Positions 17,987-26,170 of a stretch of DNA of 40,220 nucleotides are shown here, piece after piece. How positions within the stretch are numbered: position 1 is the stretch's first letter; each line of letters starts with the position of its first letter. The translations under genes and the position numbers were made by a program. The DNA comes from Halobacteriovoraceae bacterium (GTDB taxonomy: Bacteria; Bdellovibrionota; Bacteriovoracia; Bacteriovoracales; Bacteriovoracaceae). The notes under the pieces were generated by a model. It saw nothing but the letters and a program-made list of their open reading frames with translations. It ran no database searches and had not been told where the DNA came from. Location of the stretch: the NCBI GenBank assembly GCA_018646195.1, contig JABGVH010000022.1, forward strand, positions 1 through 40,220, given 5' to 3'.

Positions 17987-18013
17987 GCCCAATCTTTTAA
18001 ATGAGCAGGTTGA

Positions 18014-19150
18014 ATGATTTATTTAGACCATGCGGCAGCCACACCTATTCTGCCAGCGGTAATCGAAGCGTTGCATAACGCCCAAAGCGAGCATTTTGCC
18101 AATGCTTCGGCGGCCCACGGGCTGGGGCGAAAGCAGCTAAAAGAGGTTGAAAACTGCCGCCAGATTTTTTCAAAGATACTCAAGGCAAATGATGAAGATC
18201 AGTTGATCTTTACCGCTTCAGCTACAGAGTCCAATAATCTACTTATTAAGGGACTGGAGCTGAGTGCAGGAGACCGTGTTCTCTACTGCCAGGCCGACCA
18301 CCCAAGTTTAGAAATGCCAGTTCGTTCGCTAGAGAAGAGTGGCGTAATTGCCGAGAAAATTGAGCTAGATCAATTGGGGCAGGTGGACCTGAACCAATTG
18401 GCGGAGCGCTTAGACTCAAGTGTGAAGTTGCTGGTTCTCGGCCATGTTAATAATTTGAGTGGCTGCATTCAACCTGTGGCGCAAGTTGGCCAGCTGTTGT
18501 CTGAATTGGCCCCTGGCGCTCACTTTCATCTCGATGCCGTCCAGAGCTTTGGTAAAATTGAGTTAGCCTCTTCTTATGACTCACTTAGTTTATCTTCCCA
18601 TAAGATCGGCGGTCCAAAAGGAGCAGCGCTACTGCATCTTAAAAAAGAGATCCGATTGACTCCCTTACTTGATGGCGGGGGGCAGGAAGGTGGATTGCGT
18701 TCTTCAACTCTGGCCTATCCACTGATCAAGGGTTTTAGTCTCGCTGCTGAGCAAATCTTGGAGGGGCAAGTATCGTGTTATGAAAAAGTAAGCTTGCTAA
18801 ATGGATACCTAAGAGAGCAGCTTCAAAAAAGCCACCGCAGTCTCCAAATTCCATTTGAACAGGCTCAAACCAGCCCTTATGTTTTGATGTTTATAGTCCC
18901 AGGAATTAGCAGTGATGTTATTTTGCGGCATCTAGGGGAGAAAGAAATTTACCTCTCAAGTAGTTCCGCTTGCTCTTCTAAAATAAAGGCCAAAAATCCG
19001 GTCTTTAGCGCCCTTGGGTTGCCCGAGAAATACCATAAAAATGTATTGCGCCTTTCACTTAGTGGTGGCACAACCGAGGCTGAACTTGAACTTTTCTTAG
19101 AGGAATGGCGCCGTCTTATTGCAGATATTGGCTATTTATTCAAAGCATGA
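18014..19150 (+). CDS. Cysteine desulfurase (NifS/IscS family), partner of ThiI
   Basis: This PLP enzyme takes sulfur from cysteine as an enzyme persulfide. The 378-residue protein shows the PLP lysine K197 in SSHKIGGPKG, the N-terminal YLDHAAATP motif and the persulfide cysteine C320 in SSSSACSS. It is followed by thiI with an ATGA overlap. Because this ThiI has no rhodanese domain, the enzyme probably gives sulfur to ThiI directly, as the dedicated desulfurase NifZ does in Bacillus subtilis. It is shorter than IscS (about 404). No iscU or iscR is nearby, so a general Fe-S assembly role is less likely. Confidence 0.9.
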   Translation: MIYLDHAAATPILPAVIEALHNAQSEHFANASAAHGLGRKQLKEVENCRQIFSKILKANDEDQLIFTASATESNNLLIKGLELSAGDRVLYCQADHPSLEMPVRSLEKSGVIAEKIELDQLGQVDLNQLAERLDSSVKLLVLGHVNNLSGCIQPVAQVGQLLSELAPGAHFHLDAVQSFGKIELASSYDSLSLSSHKIGGPKGAALLHLKKEIRLTPLLDGGGQEGGLRSSTLAYPLIKGFSLAAEQILEGQVSCYEKVSLLNGYLREQLQKSHRSLQIPFEQAQTSPYVLMFIVPGISSDVILRHLGEKEIYLSSSSACSSKIKAKNPVFSALGLPEKYHKNVLRLSLSGGTTEAELELFLEEWRRLIADIGYLFKA

Positions 19151-20340
19151 CTATGGAAAATTACAATACGATTCTTTTAAATGTAGATGAACTGTGGCTA
19201 AAGGGTAAAAATCGCCCTCTCTATTATAAGGCCGCCAAAAGGCATGTAAAAGAAGTGGTTAAGCTTCTGCATACAGCTCCCTTTCAAATTAAAAATGATA
19301 ACCAGAGATTAGTCCTTTCATCGCAGGAGAATTTCTGTGGCGAACTTATACCGGCCCTACAGAGAATTCCCGGGCTCTTTTCGATAGCTCCTGTCAGACC
19401 TGTGGCGGCTAATTTAGAAGATATTTGCCGTGCTGCTATTTCGGAGACAGAGGCCCTGGTAACTCGCCCAACCAGCTTTAAAGTTTTCACTAAGAGAATT
19501 GATAAACGCTTCCCTCATGACAGTATGGAAGTTTCCCGTCAGGTAGGTGGAGCACTATTAGAAAAAATAGAGCAACTAAGGGTCGATGTTCATCATCCAG
19601 AATTAAAAGTCCAAATAAAAATCACTCCGGAATGGGCCTATGTTGGGATTCGTGAATTTAAAGGAGTAGGGGGCTTACCCTTCGCAATGACAGGCAATTT
19701 GGTAACACTGTTATCTGGAGGGTTCGATTCTCCGGTTGCAAGCTACCAGATGGCCAAGAGAGGTTGCCGGCAAAGTTTTGTTTTCTTTTATGCCTATCCT
19801 TTTGTAGGGGAGGATGTGAAAGAGAAAATCATCAAAATGAGTCGTGTCTTGGCGAGCTACCAACGTGAAAGTAAGCTCTATGTCATCCCTTTTGGAGAGA
19901 TTCAAAAGGCCATCGCAAAAACTTGCAGAGAAGAATATCGGACTATTCTCTTTAGAAAGCTAATGGTGGATGCCGCTAATTTATTGGCCGATAAAATTGG
20001 TGCCGATGCGCTGCTAAGCGGAGACGCCTTAGGCCAAGTTTCAAGTCAAACAATTGGAAATATTTCGTTAATTGATCAAATCTCAAAACGTCCAGTATTT
20101 CGCCCGCTGTTAGGGAATAATAAGGCCGAGATCATTGCACTATCTCGACGCATAGGGACCCATGATATTTCTGTCATTCCCCATGATGACGCTTGTAGTT
20201 TATTCGCACCGAAACACCCTATTATTAAACCTGATAAGAACTATTGGGATCTCTATAACAAACAAAATCAATTTTGTGATGCACTTAGCGATGCTCTCTC
20301 AAATGCCGAAGTTTTTTCATTCAACGCATTAGGAAAGTAG
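19147..20340 (+). CDS. thiI: tRNA 4-thiouridine synthase ThiI (no rhodanese domain)
   Basis: ThiI adenylates and thiolates U8 of tRNA and can also support thiazole synthesis. The 397-residue protein has an N-terminal ferredoxin-like/THUMP region, the PP-loop motif SGGFDS (190-195) and the conserved DDACSLFAPKHP with C350, equivalent to the catalytic C344 of E. coli. The C-terminal rhodanese domain (C456 in E. coli) is absent, as in Bacillus. I start it at the ATG at 19147, which overlaps the desulfurase stop (ATGA). A longer frame from 19105 lies inside the desulfurase gene and is unlikely. The ATG at 19153 is a possible alternative. Confidence 0.93.
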   Translation: MTMENYNTILLNVDELWLKGKNRPLYYKAAKRHVKEVVKLLHTAPFQIKNDNQRLVLSSQENFCGELIPALQRIPGLFSIAPVRPVAANLEDICRAAISETEALVTRPTSFKVFTKRIDKRFPHDSMEVSRQVGGALLEKIEQLRVDVHHPELKVQIKITPEWAYVGIREFKGVGGLPFAMTGNLVTLLSGGFDSPVASYQMAKRGCRQSFVFFYAYPFVGEDVKEKIIKMSRVLASYQRESKLYVIPFGEIQKAIAKTCREEYRTILFRKLMVDAANLLADKIGADALLSGDALGQVSSQTIGNISLIDQISKRPVFRPLLGNNKAEIIALSRRIGTHDISVIPHDDACSLFAPKHPIIKPDKNYWDLYNKQNQFCDALSDALSNAEVFSFNALGK

Positions 20341-20410
20341 TTAACTTCCCTCTTTATCCTTTCAGTGAACGGGCCTATTATAGAGGGATAGTTATTCTGA
20401 AGGAGAATTG

Positions 20411-22576
20411 ATGAAGCATAACCCCTTATTTCTATTTTTAATTTTTATTTCCATAAGTCTTAGTGCCAGCGCTACCACCGAGTCCAATCCTAAGATGGTT
20501 CGGACCGATAAGCTGGTGGGCAATATTATTAAAAATGCTCTAGAGACTTATCATTTTAGAAAATTAAAAATTGATGATTCTGTTTCACAGAAAGCTTTTA
20601 CCGAATATCTTAAGAAAGTAGATTACGGAAAGCAGTTTCTTTTTAAAGCCGATGTTAAAAATCTAAAAAAATATCAATTTAAGCTTGATGATCAGATGAT
20701 CTCTGGTGAGTTAGGTTTGTTAGATACTACTCAAGGAATTATAAGTAAGAGAATCCTGCTAGCGGAATCCCTGAGGAAAAAGATTTTCAAAGGTCAATTT
20801 AACTTTGATAAAAATGAATCCTTTGAGCTAGATCCTGAAAAAAGAGGATGGCTAAAAGATGAGAAAGCTTTTGCTGAACATTGGAGAAAAATATTTAAGC
20901 AATCGACACTCTCTCGTTACCTTTCTTTCTTAGATGCAGATAGTGACGACGGGGATAAAAAGAAGAAAAAGAAAAAAAAGGTTGAGAAGAAGTTAACTAA
21001 GAAAGAGATGATAACAAAATCACACGACGCCATCTCTAAAAAATATAAGCGTTATTTTGAACGCCTTAAAAAAGAAAATCACGATGATTTTGTTGAGCGA
21101 TTTTTTAATTCAATCGCCGCTATTTTTGATCCCCACACCAGTTATCTTCCCCCAAAGAGAAAGGAAGATTTTGATATCGATATTTCTGGTAGCCTTGAAG
21201 GGATTGGAGCCGTCTTACAAGAAGATGGTGCTTATATAAAAGTTGTAAAAGTAGTCCCAGGTGGAGCAGCTTGGAGACAGAAAGGACTAGAAGTTGATGA
21301 TGTAATTCTACTTGTGGCCCAAGAAGATGGGGTCACCACTGACCTTGTGGATATGCGAGTAGATGACGCTGTACGATTTATCCGAGGAAAAAAAGGCACC
21401 GTGGTTAAACTAACCGTAAAGAAAGCCGATGGTACAAGAAAGGTTATTCCTATTGAGAGAGATGTTGTCCAGTTGGGGGCCTCTTTTGCTAAGTCATCAG
21501 TTCTTGAGCATAAGAAGCTAGGAGTTAAAATTGGTTATATTCAAGTACCTAAATTTTACAGAGACTTTTCTAGTGGAGATAAGAATTGTACCAACGATGT
21601 TAGAGATGAACTCAATAGATTAAAGAAACAAAATGTTAAAGCGATGATCCTAGACCTTAGAAATAACGGTGGAGGGGCGCTAGAAGATGCCAAGCAAATG
21701 TCCGGACTCTTTATTCCTAAGGGACCTATTGTGCAAATTAAAAACCATAATGGGCAAATTGATGTTCTAACAGATACCGATACTTCAACGACTTATAATG
21801 GCCCTTTAATCGTTATGATTAATAGATTTAGCGCCTCTGCTTCAGAAATTCTAGCCGGTGCCTTACAAGATTACGGCAGGGCCGTCATTGTTGGTGGCGA
21901 GCATTCTCATGGCAAGGGAACGGTGCAAGCAGTTCTTAACCTAAATCAAGGCAATCTGCTTTCACGCTTCTGGCCCGAGATGGGAGCACTAAAAGTTACT
22001 ATCCAAAAGTTCTATCGCATTACCGGTGTTTCGACTCAGTATAAAGGAATTACGCCAGATATTATCCTTCCGGACCCAATGGCCTATGCTGATAATAGAG
22101 AGCAAGACCTCGATTACTCGCTGCCTTTTGATAAAGTGCGGGCCAAGAAATTTTCTCCTTGGAAAGATATTAAGTACGATATTCGAAAGTTAAAAAAGAA
22201 AAGCGGTAAAAGAGTGAGTGACAGTAGTAAATTTACCAAGGTAGTCAAAAGCATAGAGTACTTAACTAAGAGAAAAGATGACACCAAGGTTTCGCTGAAC
22301 ATTACTAAGGTTCAAGCAGAAGATAAGAAAAATAAAGAATTTGCTGAAAAATTTAAGTTAGATGAACAGAATAAAGATATTTTGGTGACAAACTTTGAGC
22401 CATCACTCAAGGCCCATGAAAAGGTCCGTCCAGGCGATGAAAAGCAATGGAGGAAGGACTTTGAGCAGAGAAAAGAAGAATGGGTAAAATCTCTTCAGCA
22501 AGATATAGGGCTTGAAGAGTCAATTTTTATCATTAATGATATACTGGATTCAGCCGGTATGCTTTCAATGAAGTAG
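20411..22576 (+). CDS. prc: Tail-specific carboxy-terminal protease Prc (S41)
   Basis: Prc cleaves periplasmic proteins from nonpolar C-termini. The 721-residue protein has a signal peptide (about 1-23), an N-terminal helical domain, a PDZ domain (about 245-340) and the S41 domain with the Ser/Lys dyad S476 (FSASASE) and K502 (GKGTVQ). The C-terminal helical domain is typical of Prc rather than shorter CtpA. A lysine run (residues about 183-192) is coded by a purine tract containing A8 at 20972-20979, a possible slippage site. I chose the ATG at 20411, five bases after AGGAG, over the adjacent TTG at 20408. E. coli Prc is 682 residues. Confidence 0.94.
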   Translation: MKHNPLFLFLIFISISLSASATTESNPKMVRTDKLVGNIIKNALETYHFRKLKIDDSVSQKAFTEYLKKVDYGKQFLFKADVKNLKKYQFKLDDQMISGELGLLDTTQGIISKRILLAESLRKKIFKGQFNFDKNESFELDPEKRGWLKDEKAFAEHWRKIFKQSTLSRYLSFLDADSDDGDKKKKKKKKVEKKLTKKEMITKSHDAISKKYKRYFERLKKENHDDFVERFFNSIAAIFDPHTSYLPPKRKEDFDIDISGSLEGIGAVLQEDGAYIKVVKVVPGGAAWRQKGLEVDDVILLVAQEDGVTTDLVDMRVDDAVRFIRGKKGTVVKLTVKKADGTRKVIPIERDVVQLGASFAKSSVLEHKKLGVKIGYIQVPKFYRDFSSGDKNCTNDVRDELNRLKKQNVKAMILDLRNNGGGALEDAKQMSGLFIPKGPIVQIKNHNGQIDVLTDTDTSTTYNGPLIVMINRFSASASEILAGALQDYGRAVIVGGEHSHGKGTVQAVLNLNQGNLLSRFWPEMGALKVTIQKFYRITGVSTQYKGITPDIILPDPMAYADNREQDLDYSLPFDKVRAKKFSPWKDIKYDIRKLKKKSGKRVSDSSKFTKVVKSIEYLTKRKDDTKVSLNITKVQAEDKKNKEFAEKFKLDEQNKDILVTNFEPSLKAHEKVRPGDEKQWRKDFEQRKEEWVKSLQQDIGLEESIFIINDILDSAGMLSMK

Positions 22577-22582
22577 GACATA

Positions 22583-22804
22583 TTGAATAATAGTGAATTA
22601 CAACAGGTTTTGGACAAATTAGAGTCTCTAGAGGATGAAGAGTTGGCGGTTGAGCTACTCAAAGAATTTGATAGTAAGACCAAGGCCTTGGGCCAATTAC
22701 TGATGAATCTAGACCCGGAACTTGCTCACGACGAATGGAAGAGTAAGTGTGCTGCCGCTAAAGAGGAAGTCGATAAAATCTTAGAAAAGATAAGTGACTA
22801 CTAA
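22583..22804 (+). CDS. Small acidic helical protein, unknown function
   Basis: This 73-residue frame starts with TTG at 22583, 6 nt after the prc stop, with AGGA five bases before it. The next gene begins within 12 nt of its stop, so it fits neatly inside a co-transcribed run. The sequence is rich in Glu, Asp, Leu and Lys with heptad-like spacing (LDKLESLEDEELAVELLKEF), suggesting a helical hairpin or coiled coil. There is no signal peptide or membrane segment. I do not recognise the family. Placement and ribosome-binding site support a real gene. Confidence 0.6.
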   Translation: MNNSELQQVLDKLESLEDEELAVELLKEFDSKTKALGQLLMNLDPELAHDEWKSKCAAAKEEVDKILEKISDY

Positions 22805-22815
22805 AAGGAATGAGC

Positions 22816-23472
22816 ATGGGCGATAAAAAAGATGACGACTGGAGTTTTGACCTCGATAGGAACGAGAAAAAGCAGGTCAAGCAAGATTCTGGTGGAGATA
22901 ACGAGGATCTCTTTAAACAAGATAGTAAGCGCTTAAAAGTTGATGGGAAGAGTGTTAAGCGCAAAGAGTCGAGATCAAAATTGGCCCGTAGACAGGCCGA
23001 ACTTGATAATCAAAAAGACATAGCTCCAGGCAGTATGGGAAAACGATTGATAGCTTATATCATCGATGGGGCGCTTGTTGCTATAAGCGCCGCTGTCCTC
23101 ACCATTTTTTTAAAAGACAAAGCGATTCAACTCTATACCGAGCAAGTTCGAGAACTTGGAATGAATCAAAATATTGGACCTACCGACCTAGAGAAATTAA
23201 TGGGAAGTATCTTCTTATTAGGTAGTTTTCTAATTCTACAAGTTTTCTATTCGGCAGTTAAAAAGAGGTCGATTGGAAAAGTTCTAACCGGCCTTTGGGT
23301 GCTAGATAGTGCCAAAGAACATAATGCGGGATTTGTGAAAATGTTTTTGAGAGAGCTATTAGTAAAACCTCTCTCACTCTTATTTTTTGTTGGTTTCATA
23401 ATTCCTTTCATAAACGCCGATAAGCGTTCTCTTCATGATTTTATAAGCGGAACTTTTGTAGCAGACGAATAG
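22816..23472 (+). CDS. RDD-family membrane protein
   Basis: The 218-residue protein begins with a charged, lysine/aspartate-rich cytoplasmic segment of about 70 residues. It is followed by an RDD domain with three or four membrane helices: RLIAYIIDGALVAISAAVL with the signature Arg and Asp, a middle helix around FLILQVFYSAV, SIGKVLTGLWVLD and a C-terminal helix before KRSLHDFISGT. RDD proteins are poorly characterised; some take part in ion exchange. I start at the ATG at 22816, six bases after AGGA, because the ATG at 22810 directly abuts that site. It sits 2 nt from the stop of convergent pilT. Confidence 0.85.
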   Translation: MGDKKDDDWSFDLDRNEKKQVKQDSGGDNEDLFKQDSKRLKVDGKSVKRKESRSKLARRQAELDNQKDIAPGSMGKRLIAYIIDGALVAISAAVLTIFLKDKAIQLYTEQVRELGMNQNIGPTDLEKLMGSIFLLGSFLILQVFYSAVKKRSIGKVLTGLWVLDSAKEHNAGFVKMFLRELLVKPLSLLFFVGFIIPFINADKRSLHDFISGTFVADE

Positions 23473-23474
23473 AC

Positions 23475-24563
23475 TTATTCGAATGTTAGACTTTGGATGA
23501 AGTTGGCCTGAGAGCTGACGTTTTCTAGTGCAGTCGCCTTAGATATAACTTTGTTTTCAAAAAGATGGCCAATATGCTGGTCGAAAGTTTGACTGCCATT
23601 TCCGCCTTTGCCACGACCTGAGGCAATCACCTGATATATTCGAGAAAGATCTTCTTTACCTAAAATACATTCTCTTACGCCGGGGCTGGTAATCATAATT
23701 TCCATGGCAATAACCACACCATTGGCGGTATTTCCCTTTAGTAGCCGCTGGCTTATGGTAGCGTGTAGGTTCTCTGTTATTCTCTTGCGGACTTCGAGTT
23801 GTTCTTCCGGTGGAAACATCGAAATGAGTCGACCTATAGTTGTCACGGAGTCGGTGGTATGCACGGTAGAAAAAACCACATGGCCAGTCTCTGCCGCTTT
23901 TAATGCAATCTGAATGGTTTCAGGGTCCCGCATTTCACCGATTAATATTACATCGGGATCTTGCCTAAGAGCGCCACGAAGTGCCGCCGAAAAATCTTCA
24001 GTATCACGTCCAACTTCTCGGTGGGTAATGCGCGATTTTTTCTGGTTATGCAGGTATTCAACCGGGTCTTCGACGGTAATTATATGATCGCAACGGGTTT
24101 CATTGATCTGATCGATCATACCTGCAAGAGTGGTACTTTTCCCACTACCTGTTGCACCAGTTACTAAGATTAGCCCGCGCCTTTGTTCACAAATTTTTGA
24201 GACAACTTTTGGAAGCCCCAGATCAGAAAGCTTAGGGATTTTCTCATTAATTATTCTAAAGATTAGGCCTATTTTATTATCGTAACGAAAGAAGTTAAAA
24301 CGAATGCGACAAAGTTTTGGAATCGCAAAACCGCCATCATATTCTTTTATACTGGGAAGGATTTTTATAAGGTCTGACTTATTTAAAACCAACTCAGCAA
24401 TAAATTTTACATCTTCATAGCTAAAGGGCTTTGTCTGAATAGGAACTAAGTCTCCTCTAATGCGCAGACAAGGAACTTCATCTGTTCGGATGTGAATATC
24501 ACTTGCCTGATTTTTTACAGCAGCTTGGATCAGACTTATAAGGTTTTGTTTAGTAAAGGCCAT
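23475..24563 (-). CDS. pilT: Type IV pilus retraction ATPase PilT
   Basis: PilT is the hexameric ATPase that depolymerises type IV pili for twitching and attachment. The 362-residue protein has the N-terminal PAS-like segment ASDIHIR, Walker A GATGSGKST (136-144), the Asp box ITVEDPVEYLH, Walker B DVILIGEMRD and the His box TGHVVFSTVHTTD. The canonical PilT C-terminal AIRNLIRE motif is not obvious, so PilU is possible. The ATG lies 3 nt after the stop of the papain-like protease gene, so the two are probably co-transcribed. No strong Shine-Dalgarno sequence is visible, which fits coupling. Confidence 0.9.
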   Translation of the reverse strand: MAFTKQNLISLIQAAVKNQASDIHIRTDEVPCLRIRGDLVPIQTKPFSYEDVKFIAELVLNKSDLIKILPSIKEYDGGFAIPKLCRIRFNFFRYDNKIGLIFRIINEKIPKLSDLGLPKVVSKICEQRRGLILVTGATGSGKSTTLAGMIDQINETRCDHIITVEDPVEYLHNQKKSRITHREVGRDTEDFSAALRGALRQDPDVILIGEMRDPETIQIALKAAETGHVVFSTVHTTDSVTTIGRLISMFPPEEQLEVRKRITENLHATISQRLLKGNTANGVVIAMEIMITSPGVRECILGKEDLSRIYQVIASGRGKGGNGSQTFDQHIGHLFENKVISKATALENVSSQANFIQSLTFE

Positions 24564-24566
24564 TGC

Positions 24567-26027
24567 TTAAAGTATATCAGCCTTATTGAGGGCCACAAAG
24601 GCATTTTCGATGCGATATTGGCGAACCCATCGTTCCGTTACACAAGCGTGGCCGCCTCGACCCCAGCCTTCTCCCCAAGAATTGGCGACAAGAAGACAGA
24701 CTCGGCCTTCTCGGCCATGGAGCTTTTCGGGCAATTGCATATAACCGATTAAGAGCACTGCATGGCCCATCGCGTGACTGTCCATTTTTCCATTCACAAA
24801 CGAAGCTCCATAACTTATCAGGCCATTATTTTTATAGAAATTGGGAGAAAGCTTGAAGCCAGCGACAACTGGTTGGTTACTCTTAAGTGCCCCCATTATG
24901 TCGTCTAAACTTGAAAGTCTTTTATAGCCCGAGACTTTGACCGAACCACTTTTGCAGCGATTGGTGAGGGGAGTCTGAGTTTCGTTTCCATTAACTTGTT
25001 GCTTTTTGTAAGGACAGGCATTTTCGCCAGGAATATTGGGGGAGAATGAGCTCTTACTACTTCCGAATCCCTTCAAGACCCAGGAACCCCGCTGCGTACA
25101 GGGACGGTTTTGACAGTTGGGCTTGGAGGCCCAGTAAAAATACTGTTCACTTAAATCTTGTTTAACGTCAGAGGAGCGCAACAAGAGTTCTATTGCTCTG
25201 ATTCCTGCAAAGGCGGCACAGGTGGGTCGCCTGCCTTGATCCCGAACCGGTGCATCGAGGGCACCAGGAATGACATGGTACTTGTCACGAGGAGCGGTTG
25301 ATACCGGTTTCTTGAGCTCTCTTTTTGGGATCGAGACAACCGGAGCTTCAAAATTAAACTGTGCTTTCTTATAATATTTAATGTTTTTATAAAAGATTTT
25401 CTGTTTTTCTTTCCAACGTTTGTAGGTGGCGGCTCTTTGCTTTCTCCAATCAGAAAAAGTTTTCTTATTTCTATTTTTTAACTTGGCCAAGTTATTGAGG
25501 TACTGCTCGCGAAGGCTTTTAGAGCTATTGTCGAGTTTGTCTACTTTTTCCTGTTGGGCCTGATCTTTTTGTTGGCGAGTTTTATCTTTAAGTCGCTGGC
25601 GGTTTTTATTCAACATATCTTTGATATGCTGCTGACCCTTAGTCAGTTTCTTGCTTTTCTTAGCGACTTTCTTTTTGACTGGTTTTTCATCTCCGTCTTC
25701 GTCGTCAATCATGTCACCATCATCATCTTCGTCGATAGTATCTTCTTTCACTACTTTTTTTATTTTTGGAGGAATTACTTTTGGAGGTGTTTTTTTAACT
25801 TCTTTTTTGGTGACTTTTTTAACTGGCACAATAGGCGCTGGTTGCGGAGTAGGGGCTATATTATGGGGAACCGCCTTGGGCCAGCCAGCATCTTCCCAAA
25901 TACTTCCCAAGATAACATTGCCATACTCCGTTGGCGCAGTGGAGACTCCAGCAGTTGCTGTAATGGAGCGGGCATTGGCCTGGGTTGCGAAGATGAATAG
26001 TGATGCGATTACCAGTAAGTATTTCAT
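24567..26027 (-). CDS. Secreted papain-like (C1A) cysteine protease
   Basis: The 486-residue precursor has a signal peptide (MKYLLVIASLFIFATQANA). A Pro/Lys/Asp/Glu-rich region follows (about 60-230), then a papain-fold domain. The catalytic set is the oxyanion Gln in DQGRRPTC, nucleophile C270, H422 (GHAVLLIGY) and N449 (NSWGEGWGRGG). Further cysteines (NCQNRPC, NACPY, NRCKSG) suggest disulfides and a mature protein outside the cytoplasm. The basic linker could bind nucleic acid, peptidoglycan or membranes. I chose the ATG at 26027 because AGGAG lies 8 nt upstream and the signal peptide starts there; an ATG 12 codons earlier is less likely. Co-transcription with pilT is likely. Confidence 0.88.
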   Translation of the reverse strand: MKYLLVIASLFIFATQANARSITATAGVSTAPTEYGNVILGSIWEDAGWPKAVPHNIAPTPQPAPIVPVKKVTKKEVKKTPPKVIPPKIKKVVKEDTIDEDDDGDMIDDEDGDEKPVKKKVAKKSKKLTKGQQHIKDMLNKNRQRLKDKTRQQKDQAQQEKVDKLDNSSKSLREQYLNNLAKLKNRNKKTFSDWRKQRAATYKRWKEKQKIFYKNIKYYKKAQFNFEAPVVSIPKRELKKPVSTAPRDKYHVIPGALDAPVRDQGRRPTCAAFAGIRAIELLLRSSDVKQDLSEQYFYWASKPNCQNRPCTQRGSWVLKGFGSSKSSFSPNIPGENACPYKKQQVNGNETQTPLTNRCKSGSVKVSGYKRLSSLDDIMGALKSNQPVVAGFKLSPNFYKNNGLISYGASFVNGKMDSHAMGHAVLLIGYMQLPEKLHGREGRVCLLVANSWGEGWGRGGHACVTERWVRQYRIENAFVALNKADIL

Positions 26028-26110
26028 TTTTAGAGCTCCTCTACGGACAGACAAATGTCCCATGATTTTAGCTCAATCCATGTTGCTCGTATAGAGCCTG
26101 TGGCCGTCAG

Positions 26111-26156
26111 AAAGGCGCGGTCTTTGCGGGGGGCGTTGCCCCTTGCTAGCGCCTTT
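26111..26156. repeat. Nested inverted repeats before the GT9 gene
   Basis: Outer arms AAAGGCGC (26111-26118) and GCGCCTTT (26149-26156) are a perfect 8-bp pair. They enclose a G-rich hairpin with arms GGGGC and GCCCC around a GTT loop (about 26130-26142). The structure ends 14 nt before the ATG at 26171, so in the RNA it would form a strong 5' leader structure. No U-tract follows, which argues against a simple terminator. Confidence 0.55.
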
Positions 26157-26170
26157 GGTAGAGTAAAAGC

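Noticed and set aside
19105-19146. Upstream in-frame start of thiI at 19105
   Set aside because: It would extend thiI 42 nt deeper into the desulfurase gene, and the added residues do not look like a ThiI N-terminus. The ATGA-coupled start at 19147 is preferred.
19717-19733. tRNA T-arm-like sequence (GGAG, GGTTCGATT, CTCC)
   Set aside because: It is the coding sequence of the ThiI PP-loop motif SGGFDS. No acceptor, D or anticodon arms surround it.
25554-26094. Long plus-strand frames opposite the papain-like protease gene
   Set aside because: They are antisense shadows of the lysine/aspartate-rich linker, giving low-complexity Phe- and Ser-rich peptides with no ribosome-binding site.
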